Shown here: piece by piece, positions 1 through 9,018 of the stretch
How positions within the stretch are numbered: position 1 is the stretch's first letter
Layout: every line of letters starts with the position of its first letter
The notes under the pieces: generated by a model
Databases searched by the model: none
What the model saw: only the letters and a program-made list of their open reading frames with translations
Told to the model about the DNA's origin: nothing
Position numbers and translations under genes: made by a program
Assembly: GCF_036421915.1 (NCBI RefSeq)
Contig: NZ_JAZGOM010000001.1
From: Georgenia_A wangjunii
GTDB taxonomy: Bacteria; Actinomycetota; Actinomycetes; Actinomycetales; Actinomycetaceae
Direction: 5' to 3' (one strand)
DNA: 64,000 bases

Positions 1-734
1 ATGAGGATGAGCGGGTAGAAGAAGTCGTTCCAGATCGGCACGAACCGGAAGACGACCACCGTCGCGATCGCGGGCCGCACGAGCGGGGCCATGACGCTCC
101 AGAACATCCGGAACGGACCCGCGCCGTCGAGCCGCGCCGCCTCCTCGAGCTCGCCCGGCAGCTGCCGGAAGAACGTCGTGAGGACGAACACGGAGAACGG
201 GATGCTCACCGCGGCGTAGACGAGGACGAGCCCGAGGCGCGTGCTCACGAGGTCGAAGGAGTCGAGCAGGTAGAAGATCGGCACGATCATGAGGAACACG
301 GGCATCATGAGGCCGGAGATGAACACCGACTCCACGACGGCCATGAGCTTCGACCGGCTCCGGGCGAGCGCGTAGGCGGCGAGCAGCGACACGGCCGTCG
401 AGATGGCCACGGAGCTGACCGTCACGACGATCGAGTTCCAGAAGTACGTGCTGAAGGAGGCCTCGATCCAGGCCCGTCCGTAGCTGGAGAAGTCCGGCGG
501 GAACGGCATGCCCAGTGGCTCGGTGGCGAGGTCGCGGTTGGTCCGCAGGGAGTTCGTCACCATGACGATGAGCGGCACGACCGCGATGAGGGCGTAGAGC
601 CACAGGGACGTCGTGATGATGCTCTGCGACCAGCCCCCGCCCTGGGGCCGCCCGGCGGGGCGGGGGCGGCGCGTCGCCTTGGGCGCGTCGCCGCTCCCGC
701 TCGTGGCCGGGGGCGTGGTTGTCGTCGTGGTCAC
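1..734 (-). CDS. Carbohydrate ABC transporter permease, MalG/MsmG type (C-terminus cut by window edge)
   Basis: Second inner-membrane subunit of a sugar ABC importer. The GTG start (734-732) lies just after the stop of the preceding permease, followed by a Pro/Arg/Thr-rich cytoplasmic tail and hydrophobic transmembrane segments. The EAA loop, which contacts the ATPase, is readable as EEAARLDGAGPFRMFW. The reading frame is still open at base 1, so the last part of the protein is missing. It is the last visible gene of the murQ-binding protein-permease-permease operon and should form a heterodimer with the 737-1696 product. No ATP-binding subunit is visible; many actinobacterial sugar importers share one encoded elsewhere (family knowledge). 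Family assignment is secure; the substrate is inferred from murQ. Confidence 0.9.
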   Translation of the reverse strand, partial: MTTTTTTPPATSGSGDAPKATRRPRPAGRPQGGGWSQSIITTSLWLYALIAVVPLIVMVTNSLRTNRDLATEPLGMPFPPDFSSYGRAWIEASFSTYFWNSIVVTVSSVAISTAVSLLAAYALARSRSKLMAVVESVFISGLMMPVFLMIVPIFYLLDSFDLVSTRLGLVLVYAAVSIPFSVFVLTTFFRQLPGELEEAARLDGAGPFRMFWSVMAPLVRPAIATVVVFRFVPIWNDFFYPLIL

Positions 735-736
735 GG

Positions 737-1696
737 TCAGAACAACCTCCGCTCGGTCCGGCGGAACCACCGGGTGAAGAAGACGGACAACCCGAAGATG
801 ACGAGGAAGAGCAGGATCGCCACGGCCGAGGAGGTCCCGATCGCGTTGGACGAGCCGGACTCGAACGCCGTCCGGTAGAAGACGAGGGACATGACGTCCG
901 TCGCGCCGGCCGGGCTGCCGGTGGACCCACCGAGGGCGTAGGGGATGGGGAAGGACTCCATCGCCCCGATGAACGTCAGGACGCTCACCGTGCCGATGAC
1001 CGGGGTGAGCAGCGGCAGCGTGATCCGGAAGAACCGCTGCGGCCCGGTGGCGCCGTCGAGCTCGGCCGCCTCGTCGAGCTCGGGGGAGAGCCCGCCGAGG
1101 GCCGCCCCGTAGAGCAGCATCGGGAACCCGACCCACTGCCACGAGGTGACGAGGACGACGACCCACAGCGCGGTGGACGGGTCACCCAGCCACGGGAGCG
1201 CGAGCGCGTCGAGACCCACGCCCCGGAGCAGGGCGTTGACGGGCCCGAAGAGCGGGGAGAGCAGGAGCGACCACAGGTAGCCGATGACGAGCGGGCTGAC
1301 GAGGTAGGGCAGCGTGTAGATGACCTGGAAGAACCGGCGGAAGCGCGCGCGCCGGTGGAGCAGCACCGCGAGGAGCATCCCGACCGAGTTCTGGACCACC
1401 ATCGCGCCCGCGAAGAGCAGCAGGTTGTGCCCGAACGCGCGGGGCACCTGGCTGCGGTACGGCTCGGCGGTGAAGAGGTGGATGAAGTTGTCGAGCCCGA
1501 CGAACTCGCCCTGCGTCGTGCCGCGCCAGCTGAACACCGAGTACGTGAACGCGGTGAACATCGGGTACAGCACGAAGACGGCGAAGAGGATGGCAGCCGG
1601 GGCGAGGAAGAGCAGCCCCGTGCGCGCGGGCAGCGCCGCCGTGCGGCGGCGCTGCCCGGTCCCCTTGCGGGCGAGCGTCTGTGCGGGGTCGCTCAC
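737..1696 (-). CDS. Carbohydrate ABC transporter permease, MalF/UgpA type
   Basis: First permease subunit of the sugar importer, about 320 residues with six predicted membrane helices. It opens with an Arg-rich tail and a helix containing FLAPAAILFAVFVLYP, which is typical of MalF/UgpA proteins. The EAA loop reads ELDEAAELDGATGPQRF. I chose the GTG at 1696-1694 because it overlaps the TGA of the upstream binding protein as GTGA, the coupling used throughout this window; an in-frame GTG at 1714 would add six residues. It partners the downstream permease and receives substrate from the lipoprotein at 1693-3027. Family identity is clear; sugar specificity cannot be read from the sequence. Confidence 0.92.
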   Translation of the reverse strand: MSDPAQTLARKGTGQRRRTAALPARTGLLFLAPAAILFAVFVLYPMFTAFTYSVFSWRGTTQGEFVGLDNFIHLFTAEPYRSQVPRAFGHNLLLFAGAMVVQNSVGMLLAVLLHRRARFRRFFQVIYTLPYLVSPLVIGYLWSLLLSPLFGPVNALLRGVGLDALALPWLGDPSTALWVVVLVTSWQWVGFPMLLYGAALGGLSPELDEAAELDGATGPQRFFRITLPLLTPVIGTVSVLTFIGAMESFPIPYALGGSTGSPAGATDVMSLVFYRTAFESGSSNAIGTSSAVAILLFLVIFGLSVFFTRWFRRTERRLF

Positions 1697-3027
1697 GCCC
1701 CGGGAGTGAACCACGCAGAGATCCCGTTCTGGATGTCGGCGGCGACGCCTGCCGCGTCCTTGTCACCGAGGAAGAGCTCCTGGCCACCCTGGCCCACGAG
1801 GTCCGTCCCCGACGGCGTGCCGTAGCGGAAGTTGACGAGCTGGAGGTAGGGGGCGGGGCTCTCCTGGTAGAGGTCCCACATCTCCTGCATGAGCGGCTCG
1901 TCGAAGGTCACGCCGGGGACCGGCGAGAACTGCTTGAGGTCGTTGGCCATCATCTGGCCGTACTCCTCGGTGGCGAGCCACTGGATGAGCTTCTCGGCGG
2001 CCTCGGGGTTGGCGCTCTGCGCACTCATGCCCCAGTTGCCGTCCGCGTACGCGGGGGTGACGGCCTCGTCGAGGGCGGCGCCGGGGGCCGGGGGCACCTG
2101 GAAGACGCCGAGCTCGAGGTCCGGGTTCTCGCTCTGGAAGAACGCGAGCTCGAACGAGCCGCCGGGGAACATCGCCGCCTGCTCCGTCGTGAAGAGCACC
2201 TGGGAGTCGGTGTAGCTGACGCCCACGACGCTGTCCGACATGTACCGGGCCATGTCCGCCATCGTCTGCAGCGACGCGACGTAGGCCGGGTCGGTGAAGT
2301 CCGTCTCGCCGGCGAGCACGGCCTCCTCGAACTCGGCTCCGCCGTAGACGGCGGAGCCGAGGATGTCGTGGACGATCGGGATGATCCACGCGTCGAGCGC
2401 ACCGACGGACATCGGCGTCATGCCGGACTCCGCGACCGCCTCGTTGACGGCGATGAACTCGTCCCACGTCGTCGGCTCCTCGAGGCCGAGCTCGTCGAAG
2501 ACCGCGACGTTGTAGTACATCTGCAGCGTCTGCGAGGCGAAGGGGACGCCGTAGATGTTGCCGTCCTCGCGCCCCTTGGCTCCGGCGAGGATCGTCTCGT
2601 CGAACTCGGCGACCTCGGGGACGATGTCGTCGAGCGCGACGAGGTTGCCGCCCTCGACGAGCGGCTGGAGCAGGCCGTAGCTGCGCACCTGGGCGATGTC
2701 CGGGCCGTCGCTGCCGGTGAGGCCGGTCTGGAGGATCTGGTTGTACTCGGTGTTGAGGAAGGCCTGGAAGTCGACGGTGATGCAGGGGTTCTGCTCCTCG
2801 AAGACGTCGAAGATCGTCGCGTAGGCGTCGGCGTCCTCCGTGCGCCACGACCACACGCGCAGGGTGGTCTCCTCGTCGGTGCACTCACCGCCGGTGGCGC
2901 CGGTCGTCTCGCCTCCCGCGGCGACGGTCTCGTCGGGGTCGGGCGCGTCGGAGGACGGCGCGCAGGCGCCGAGAGCGAGGAGCGTGGTGAGTGTGGCGAG
3001 CGTGAGGACTGGCTTGCGGCGTTGCAT
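1693..3027 (-). CDS. Extracellular sugar-binding lipoprotein of ABC importer (family 1 SBP)
   Basis: A 444-residue solute-binding protein. The N-terminus has Arg/Lys residues, a hydrophobic stretch and a lipobox LALGAC with Cys22 as the lipidation site, followed by an acidic Ser/Asp/Gly linker. The mature part matches family 1 carbohydrate-binding proteins (TTLRVWSW start, DIAQVRSYG, NIYGVPFASQT). The ATG at 3027 overlaps the murQ stop as ATGA, so translation is probably coupled. It captures a sugar outside the membrane and delivers it to the two downstream permeases. Linkage to murQ suggests MurNAc or a muropeptide sugar, but this is inference from context only. Confidence 0.93.
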   Translation of the reverse strand: MQRRKPVLTLATLTTLLALGACAPSSDAPDPDETVAAGGETTGATGGECTDEETTLRVWSWRTEDADAYATIFDVFEEQNPCITVDFQAFLNTEYNQILQTGLTGSDGPDIAQVRSYGLLQPLVEGGNLVALDDIVPEVAEFDETILAGAKGREDGNIYGVPFASQTLQMYYNVAVFDELGLEEPTTWDEFIAVNEAVAESGMTPMSVGALDAWIIPIVHDILGSAVYGGAEFEEAVLAGETDFTDPAYVASLQTMADMARYMSDSVVGVSYTDSQVLFTTEQAAMFPGGSFELAFFQSENPDLELGVFQVPPAPGAALDEAVTPAYADGNWGMSAQSANPEAAEKLIQWLATEEYGQMMANDLKQFSPVPGVTFDEPLMQEMWDLYQESPAPYLQLVNFRYGTPSGTDLVGQGGQELFLGDKDAAGVAADIQNGISAWFTPGA

Positions 3028-3998
3028 CAGGGTGTCCCTTCATCGGGTCGGGCGAGGGTGTGGGGCAGGGGGGAGAGGCCGGTGGGGTCGGCGACGGCGG
3101 CGCGCACGGTGCCGTCCGCACGGTCGAGGGCCGCGCGGGCCGCCGCGACGTCGAGGCCCGCGAGCATCATGACGAGGGCGAGCTTGAGGTCCCCGTCGGC
3201 CCGGTCGAGCACGTCGGCGCACTCCTCGCGGGACGCGTCGGTGGCCTGGGCGAGGATCGTCAGCGTGCGGGCACGCAGCTTCTGGTTGGTCGCGACCATC
3301 GAGACCATGAGGTTCGACCACGTGCGGCCGAGGCGGACCATGAGCGCCGTCGAGAACGTGTGGAGGACGAGCTTCTGCGCCGTCGCGGACTTCATCCGCG
3401 TCGAGCCGGCGAGCGCTTCCGGCCCGGTGTCGAGGATGATCTCGACGTCGACGTCCCCGCGCAGCGCCGAGCGCGGGTTGGAGGTGACGAGGGCGGTGAG
3501 CGCCCCGACGGAGCGGGCGTGGGCCAGCGCGCCGGCGACGAACGGCGTGCGGCCGGAGGCGGCGATGCCGATGACGACGTCGCCCGCGGTCACGTCGGCG
3601 ACGTCGAGCGCACCCGCCTCGGCGTCGTCCTCGACGTTCTCCGCCGCCCGCACGAGCGCGGCGTCGCCCCCGGCGTGGTGCGCGACGACGACGCCCGGCT
3701 CGAGGTTGAAGGTCGGCAGGAGCTCAGCCGCGTCGATGACGCCGATGCGCCCGCTCGTGCCGGCGCCGACGTAGTGGATGGTCCCGCCGGCGCGCACCCG
3801 CGCCGTCGCGCCGTCGACCAGCTCGGCCAGCGCAGGAAGGACGTCGGCGACCGCACCCGGGACGAGGTGGTCCTCGGCGTTGATGAGGTGGAGCAGGTCG
3901 AGAGTCGGGACCGTGTCCATCTCGACGGTCCGGGGGTTGCGTTCCTCGGTCGGGGAGTCCACGAGCACCCCCCACCGGGGTTCGCTCCATGCTGGCAT
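3027..3998 (-). CDS. murQ: N-acetylmuramic acid 6-phosphate etherase
   Basis: MurQ cleaves the lactyl ether of MurNAc-6-phosphate to give GlcNAc-6-phosphate and D-lactate, the key step in recycling peptidoglycan sugars (family knowledge). The 323-residue product carries the SIS sugar-phosphate fold with the diagnostic stretch VGAGTSGRIGVIDAAELLPTF, a second signature ASGRTPFV, and TRMKSATAQKLVL near residue 195. Two adjacent ATGs exist (4001 and 3998). The Shine-Dalgarno GAGGAGGT leaves a better spacer to the second, which I use. It is the first gene of an operon with an ABC importer and is divergent from an RpiR regulator. A kinase making MurNAc-6-P is not visible, which is odd because ABC import does not phosphorylate its cargo. 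Confidence 0.93.
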   Translation of the reverse strand: MPAWSEPRWGVLVDSPTEERNPRTVEMDTVPTLDLLHLINAEDHLVPGAVADVLPALAELVDGATARVRAGGTIHYVGAGTSGRIGVIDAAELLPTFNLEPGVVVAHHAGGDAALVRAAENVEDDAEAGALDVADVTAGDVVIGIAASGRTPFVAGALAHARSVGALTALVTSNPRSALRGDVDVEIILDTGPEALAGSTRMKSATAQKLVLHTFSTALMVRLGRTWSNLMVSMVATNQKLRARTLTILAQATDASREECADVLDRADGDLKLALVMMLAGLDVAAARAALDRADGTVRAAVADPTGLSPLPHTLARPDEGTP

Positions 3999-4001
3999 CA
4001 T

Positions 4002-4163
4002 CGACCTCCTCGGGCGGGCACGGTTGACGCCGGTCGGCGCACGGACCCGTTGCGCAGGACGATGCCCGTCCGAGCCGTGGATGTCAATCCTTTTCATCTA
4101 CGCTTATGTACAACGAAGTATGTTTCAGCCGCCCCGGGCGGTCGAGGGAAGAAGGAACGACCG
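4002..4163. promoter_or_regulatory. Divergent promoter region between murQ operon and RpiR regulator
   Basis: This 162-base gap is visibly A/T-richer than its surroundings between 4082 and 4125. On the minus strand TTGACA (4087-4082) is a good -35 candidate for the murQ operon. On the plus strand TATGTA (4105-4110) and TATGTT (4119-4124) could serve as -10 boxes for the regulator. The two TATGT copies are direct repeats 14 bases apart and may also form an operator for the RpiR protein. Boundaries and roles are inferred from pattern only. Confidence 0.45.
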
Positions 4164-5051
4164 ATGGCAGGTATGTCGAGCATCCCCGCGGAGTCCGCCG
4201 GGGCGGGGCTGGTCTCGCGGGTGCGCGCCTCGCTCACCGACCTCCGGCCGGCGGAGCGGCGGGTCGGCGAGGCGGTCGTCGCCGACCCCAACCTCGTGGC
4301 CCGCGAGTCCATCACCGCGCTCGCGGCCCGGTGCCGTACGTCCGCGCCGACGGTCGTGCGGTTCGCCAAGCGCATGGGCTTCTCCGGCTACCCCGAGCTC
4401 CGGCTGGCCCTCGCCGTCGCCGCCGGGATCGAGGAGGGGCGCAGCGCCCGCGGGCCGGTCTCCGGCACCCTCGACGCCTCCGACACGCTCGAGGACATCA
4501 TCACGAAGATCGGCTACGCCGACGCCCGCGCCGTCGAGGACACCGTCTCCATGCTCAGCGTCGGTGAGCTCGAGCGGGCGGTGGACGCCATCGTCGGCGC
4601 GCGCCGGATCGACGTCATCGGCGTCGGCGCGAGCGCGCTGACGGCGGCCGACCTGTGCCAGAAGCTCGCCCGGGTCGGGTACAACGCCGTCGTCCACCCG
4701 GACCGGCACGCGGCGGTCACAGCCATCTCCCTGCGCCGGCGGGGCGACGTCGTCATCGCCATCTCGCACTCGGGCGCCACCGCTGACGTCCTCGAGCCGG
4801 TCCGGCTCGCCTCCGGCGTCGGCGCGACGACGATCGCGCTGACGAACCACCCGGGCTCGCCGCTGGCGAAGGCGGGCGACGTCGTCCTCGTGACGACGAG
4901 CCGCGAGACGACGTTCCGCACCGGCGCGATGGCGAGCCGCATCGCCCTCCTCACCGTCATCGACTGCGTGTTCGTCGCCGTGGCCATGCGCGACATGGAC
5001 GCCACCCGGGCGGCGCTCGACGCGAGCTTCAAGGCGATCGCCGACCTGTAG
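4164..5051 (+). CDS. RpiR/MurR-family transcriptional regulator (HTH + SIS domain)
   Basis: A 295-residue regulator. The N-terminal RpiR helix-turn-helix covers roughly residues 15-75 (RPAERRVGEAVV, then APTVVRFAKRMGFSGYPELR). The C-terminal SIS domain begins around residue 130 (IDVIGVGASALTAADLC) and includes ISHSGATADV; it binds a phosphosugar ligand. The ATG at 4164 follows the purine-rich GAAGGAACGA. It is divergent from murQ, so a MurR-like repressor of the MurNAc operon is likely. However, RpiR proteins also act as IolR in inositol operons of other bacteria, and the iol operon starts 124 bases downstream on the same strand, so its real target is ambiguous. Confidence 0.9.
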   Translation: MAGMSSIPAESAGAGLVSRVRASLTDLRPAERRVGEAVVADPNLVARESITALAARCRTSAPTVVRFAKRMGFSGYPELRLALAVAAGIEEGRSARGPVSGTLDASDTLEDIITKIGYADARAVEDTVSMLSVGELERAVDAIVGARRIDVIGVGASALTAADLCQKLARVGYNAVVHPDRHAAVTAISLRRRGDVVIAISHSGATADVLEPVRLASGVGATTIALTNHPGSPLAKAGDVVLVTTSRETTFRTGAMASRIALLTVIDCVFVAVAMRDMDATRAALDASFKAIADL

Positions 5052-5175
5052 CGGGCGGTCGGCGGGTGGGCAGCCGGACTCGTTGACACCCCCGGGAGGG
5101 TGCGGGAAGGTGAGGCGGCGGCGGCACGGCGGTGCGCGGCCGCACGCCTGGCGGGGACGATGCGAGGAGTGCTCG

Positions 5176-6174
5176 ATGACGAGGTCGCGCGCGGCGTCGC
5201 CGACGGTCCTGACCGTGGGCCGCTCCGGCGTCGACCTCTACCCGCTCGAGAGCGGCGTGCGCCTCGAGGACGTGACGACCTTCGGCAGGTTCCTGGGCGG
5301 CAGCCCGACGAACGTCGCCGTCGCAGCCGCCCGCCTGGGGCAGAGCGCGGCGGTGCTCACGGGCGTGGGGGACGACCCGTTCGGCCGGTTCGTCCGGGCG
5401 GAGATGCGCCGGCTGGGGGTGAGCGACGCCTACGTCGTGACGACGCCGGACCTGCCTACGCCGCTGACGTTCTGCGAGATCTTCCCGCCCGACGACTTCC
5501 CCCTCTACTTCTACCGGCGCCCCGGCGCGCCCGACCTCGAGATCACGCCCGACGACGTCCCCGCGGAGGCGGTGCGCGACGCCGCGGTCGTGTGGTTCTC
5601 CGCCTCGGGCCTGTCGCAGGAGCCGTCACGCTCGGCGCACGTCGCGGCGCTCGCGGCCCGGCAGCGCCGCACGCACACCGTCCTCGACCTCGACTACCGG
5701 CCGATGTTCTGGCCCGACCGCGACGAGGCGTCGGCGCAGGTCCGGGCTTTCCTCCCGGGGGTGACCGTCGCCGTCGGCAACACCGAGGAGTGCGACGTCG
5801 CCGTCGGCGAGCGGGACGCGGACCGGGCGGCGGATGCGCTCCTCGAGGCCGGCGCGGACGTCGCTGTCGTCAAGCAGGGACCGCGCGGCACGCTGGCGAA
5901 GACCGCCGACGAGCGCGTCGTCGTCCCGCCGCTCGAGGTCGACGTCGTTAACGGGCTCGGGGCGGGGGACGCGTTCGGCGGGGCCCTGTGCCACGGGCTC
6001 GTCGAGGGGTGGTCGCTCCACCGGACCGTCTCCGCCGCCAACGCCGCCGGCGCGATCGTCGCCGGGCGGCTCGAGTGCTCGACCGCCATGCCTGCGCTCG
6101 CCGAGCTCCTCGCCGTCCTCGACGACCGGGTCCCGCCCGGCGTCGTCGAGCGCGTGCCGGTGGCGGCGCGGTGA
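5176..6174 (+). CDS. iolC: 5-dehydro-2-deoxygluconokinase (inositol catabolism)
   Basis: IolC phosphorylates 5-dehydro-2-deoxy-D-gluconate in myo-inositol breakdown. The 332-residue protein is a PfkB-family kinase: an early FLGGSPTNVAVAAARLG motif, KQGPRGT, and the anion-hole motif NGLGAGDAFGGAL with catalytic Asp265. The start ATG at 5176 has GAGGAG upstream. It heads the operon; a TTGACA at 5083-5088 with GAAGGT 17 bases later is a weak promoter candidate. The stop overlaps iolB as GTGA. It is the stand-alone kinase, without the C-terminal DUF2090 extension found fused in some IolC proteins. Confidence 0.93.
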   Translation: MTRSRAASPTVLTVGRSGVDLYPLESGVRLEDVTTFGRFLGGSPTNVAVAAARLGQSAAVLTGVGDDPFGRFVRAEMRRLGVSDAYVVTTPDLPTPLTFCEIFPPDDFPLYFYRRPGAPDLEITPDDVPAEAVRDAAVVWFSASGLSQEPSRSAHVAALAARQRRTHTVLDLDYRPMFWPDRDEASAQVRAFLPGVTVAVGNTEECDVAVGERDADRAADALLEAGADVAVVKQGPRGTLAKTADERVVVPPLEVDVVNGLGAGDAFGGALCHGLVEGWSLHRTVSAANAAGAIVAGRLECSTAMPALAELLAVLDDRVPPGVVERVPVAAR

Positions 6175-7082
6175 ACGAGCACCTCGTGCGCGCCGGCGAG
6201 ACCGCCCACGGCCGGTGGGCCGTCGACGTCACCCCCGAGCGCGCCGGCTGGCGGTACTGCGGGCTCGGTGTCCTCGACCTCGAGCCCGGGGGCCAGGAGG
6301 TGGTCCGCACCGGTGGCGACGAGCTCCTCGTCCTGCCGCTGGCCGGCGGGTGCACGGTGCTCGTCGACGGCACCGAGCACGTGCTCACCGGGCGGGCGGA
6401 CGTCTTCTCCGCCGTCACCGACCACCTCTACGTGCCCGCCGGCAGCGACGTCGTCATCACGGCCGACGACGGCGCGCGGCTCGCCCTGCCGCGAGCGCGA
6501 GCCGCCCGCCGGCTGCCCGCGTCCTACCGCGGTGCTGACGAGGTCTGCACCGAGCTGCGCGGCGCCGGGGCGTGCTCGCGCCAGGTCAACAGCTACGCCC
6601 TCGGCAACGCGCTCGCGACCGACCACCTCCTCGTGTGCGAGGTGCTCACGCCGGGCGGGAACTGGTCCTCCTACCCGCCGCACAAGCACGACGAGCACAC
6701 CGCCGACGAGCGCGAGCTCGAGGAGATCTACTACTTCGACGTCCGCGGCGGCCCCGACGGCCCCGGGTTCGCGTTCCACCGGACCTACGGCACGGTGGAG
6801 CGCCCGATCGAGCTGGCGGCCGAGGTGCGCCCCGGCGACGTCGTCCTCACCCCGCACGGCTACCACGGGCCCTCGATGGCCGCGCCGGGCTACGACCTGT
6901 ACTACCTCAACGTCATGGCCGGGCCCGCGGCGGACCGCGCGTGGCTCACCACCGACGACCCGGCCCACCACTGGGTCCGGGCCACGTGGGAGTGCACGGC
7001 CGTCGACCCGCGGCTGCCCATGACGGTCCCCACCGGGCGGCCGGCGACCGGCATCAGCGAGCCGTCGGGGGCGGAGCCGTGA
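6171..7082 (+). CDS. iolB: 5-deoxy-glucuronate isomerase
   Basis: IolB converts 5-deoxy-D-glucuronate to 5-dehydro-2-deoxy-D-gluconate. The 303-residue product has the double cupin fold; the second cupin shows SYPPHKHDE, the ELEEIYYF strand and TPHGYHGPSMAAPGYDLYYL, which supply the metal-binding His/Glu residues. The GTG start at 6171 overlaps the iolC stop (GTGA), and its own stop overlaps iolD in the same way, so the three genes are translationally coupled. Length and motifs match the family. Confidence 0.95.
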   Translation: MNEHLVRAGETAHGRWAVDVTPERAGWRYCGLGVLDLEPGGQEVVRTGGDELLVLPLAGGCTVLVDGTEHVLTGRADVFSAVTDHLYVPAGSDVVITADDGARLALPRARAARRLPASYRGADEVCTELRGAGACSRQVNSYALGNALATDHLLVCEVLTPGGNWSSYPPHKHDEHTADERELEEIYYFDVRGGPDGPGFAFHRTYGTVERPIELAAEVRPGDVVLTPHGYHGPSMAAPGYDLYYLNVMAGPAADRAWLTTDDPAHHWVRATWECTAVDPRLPMTVPTGRPATGISEPSGAEP

Positions 7083-8998
7083 GCGCCGGCGGCTCGCGCG
7101 GCACCGCGCCCTCCGGGACGGTGCGCCTCACGGTCGGCCAGGCGATCGTCCGGTTCCTCGCCCGCCAGTACACCGAGCGTGACGGGCAGGAGCAGCGGCT
7201 CGTCGCCGGGGTGTTCGGCATCTTCGGGCACGGCAACCTCGCCGGCCTCGGGCAGGCGCTCCTCGAGAACGAGGTGGACCCGGGGCCGGGCGCAGACCGG
7301 CTCACCTACTACGGCGCGCGCAACGAGCAGGGCATGGTCCACGCCGCCGTCGGGTACGCCCGCACCCGCAACCGGCTCCAGACGTTCGCGTGCGCGGCCT
7401 CCGTCGGACCGGGCTCGACGAACATGGTGACCGGCGCGGCCCTCGCGACGATCGACCGCATCCCGGTCCTCCTCCTGCCGTCGGACACCTTCGCGACGCG
7501 CGCGCCGGACCCCGTCCTCCAGCAGCTCGAGGACCCCGGCGAGCCGGGCATCTCCGTCAACGACGCCTTCCGGCCGGTGTCCCGCTACTGGGACCGCCTC
7601 ACCCGCCCCGAGCAGCTCCCGGCGAGCCTCCTCGCCGCCATGCGCGTCCTCACCGACCCGGCCGAGACGGGCGCGGTGACGCTGTGCCTGCCCCAGGACG
7701 TCCAGGCCGAGGCCTTCGACTGGCCCGCCAGCCTCTTCCGCCGGCGCGTGTGGCACGTCGCCCGGCCGGTGCCCGAGCCGGCGGCCCTCACCCGGGCCGT
7801 CGCCGTCATCCGCTCGGCGCGCACCCCGCTCCTCGTCGCCGGTGGCGGGACGATCTACTCCGGGGCCGCGGACGCCCTCGCCGCCTTCGCCTCCGCCACG
7901 GGGATCCCCGTCGCCGACACCCAGGCGGGCAAGGGCGCGCTCCCCTTCGACCACCCGTCCGCCGTCGGCGGGGTGGGGGCGACGGGCACCGCCGCGGCCA
8001 ACGCCCTCGCCGCCGAGGCTGACGTCGTCATCGGCGTGGGGACCCGGTACACCGACTTCACGACGGCCAGCCGCACCGCCTTCCGCCACCCCGGCGTCCG
8101 GTTCGTCAACGTCAACGTCCATGCCTTCGACGCCGCCAAGCACGCCGCCGAGATGGTCGTCGCCGACGCCCGGGAGGGGCTCGACGCCCTCACCGAAGCC
8201 CTCGCTGGCTACCGGGTCGAGCCCGCGTACGCCGCCCGGGCCCGCGCCCTCGCGCAGGACTGGGTGCGCGTCACCGAGAAGGCCTTCCACCGCGGCCACG
8301 GGCCCCTCCCCGCCCAGACGGAGGTGCTCGGTGCGCTCGACGAGCTCATGGGCGCCGACGACATCCTCATCAACGCCTCCGGCTCCATCCCCGGAGACCT
8401 CCAGGCGCTGTGGCGTGCTCGGCGGCCGGGGCAGTACCACCTCGAGTACGGGTACTCGTGCATGGGCTACGAGATCCCCGCCGCCATGGGCGCCAAGCTC
8501 GCCGAGCCCGGCCGCGAGGTCGTCGCCGTCGTCGGGGACGGGTCCTACCAGATGCTCCCCGGCGAGCTCGCGACGATCGTCGCGGAGAACCTCAAGGTGA
8601 CGATCGTCCTCCTCCAGAACCACGGTTACGCCTCGATCGGCGCGCTCTCGACCGCGCTGGGTTCCCAGGGGTTCGGCACCCGGTACCGCCGGCGCTCGCC
8701 CACCTCGGGCCGGCTCGACGGGGAGCGGCTGCCCGTCGACCTCGCCGCCAACGCCCGCAGCTTCGGGATCGACGTCCTCGAGGTGGCGACCGTCGCCGGG
8801 TTCCGCGCGGCCTTCACCCAGGCGCGCGCCTCCGCGAACGCGACGCTCATCCACATCGAGACCGATCCCGAGGCGCCGAGCCCGCCGTCGTCGGCGTGGT
8901 GGGACGTCCCCGTCGCGGAGGTCTCCCGCCTCGCGAGCACGCGGGCGGCCCGCGCCGAGTACGAGCGCGCCAAGCAGCAGCAGCGGCCCCACCTGTGA
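7079..8998 (+). CDS. iolD: 3D-(3,5/4)-trihydroxycyclohexane-1,2-dione hydrolase (TPP-dependent)
   Basis: IolD opens the inositol-derived ring to 5-deoxy-glucuronate using thiamine diphosphate. The 639-residue protein has the three-domain acetolactate-synthase fold. The N-terminal pyrimidine-binding part carries YYGARNEQGMVHAA with the conserved Glu. The central domain has TPLLVAGGGTIYSGA. The C-terminal TPP/Mg motif is GDGSYQM, completed by LQNHGYAS. The GTG start at 7079 overlaps the iolB stop as GTGA. It is followed by iolA after a short gap. Confidence 0.95.
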   Translation: MSAGGSRGTAPSGTVRLTVGQAIVRFLARQYTERDGQEQRLVAGVFGIFGHGNLAGLGQALLENEVDPGPGADRLTYYGARNEQGMVHAAVGYARTRNRLQTFACAASVGPGSTNMVTGAALATIDRIPVLLLPSDTFATRAPDPVLQQLEDPGEPGISVNDAFRPVSRYWDRLTRPEQLPASLLAAMRVLTDPAETGAVTLCLPQDVQAEAFDWPASLFRRRVWHVARPVPEPAALTRAVAVIRSARTPLLVAGGGTIYSGAADALAAFASATGIPVADTQAGKGALPFDHPSAVGGVGATGTAAANALAAEADVVIGVGTRYTDFTTASRTAFRHPGVRFVNVNVHAFDAAKHAAEMVVADAREGLDALTEALAGYRVEPAYAARARALAQDWVRVTEKAFHRGHGPLPAQTEVLGALDELMGADDILINASGSIPGDLQALWRARRPGQYHLEYGYSCMGYEIPAAMGAKLAEPGREVVAVVGDGSYQMLPGELATIVAENLKVTIVLLQNHGYASIGALSTALGSQGFGTRYRRRSPTSGRLDGERLPVDLAANARSFGIDVLEVATVAGFRAAFTQARASANATLIHIETDPEAPSPPSSAWWDVPVAEVSRLASTRAARAEYERAKQQQRPHL

Positions 8999-9018
8999 GC
9001 GTCGAGGAAGGACGTGCC

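Noticed and set aside
1681..3774. Long rightward open frame (697 codons) opposite the importer and murQ
   Set aside because: It is antisense to clearly recognisable genes, has the Arg/Glu/Val-rich composition of GC-rich shadow frames, and matches no family.
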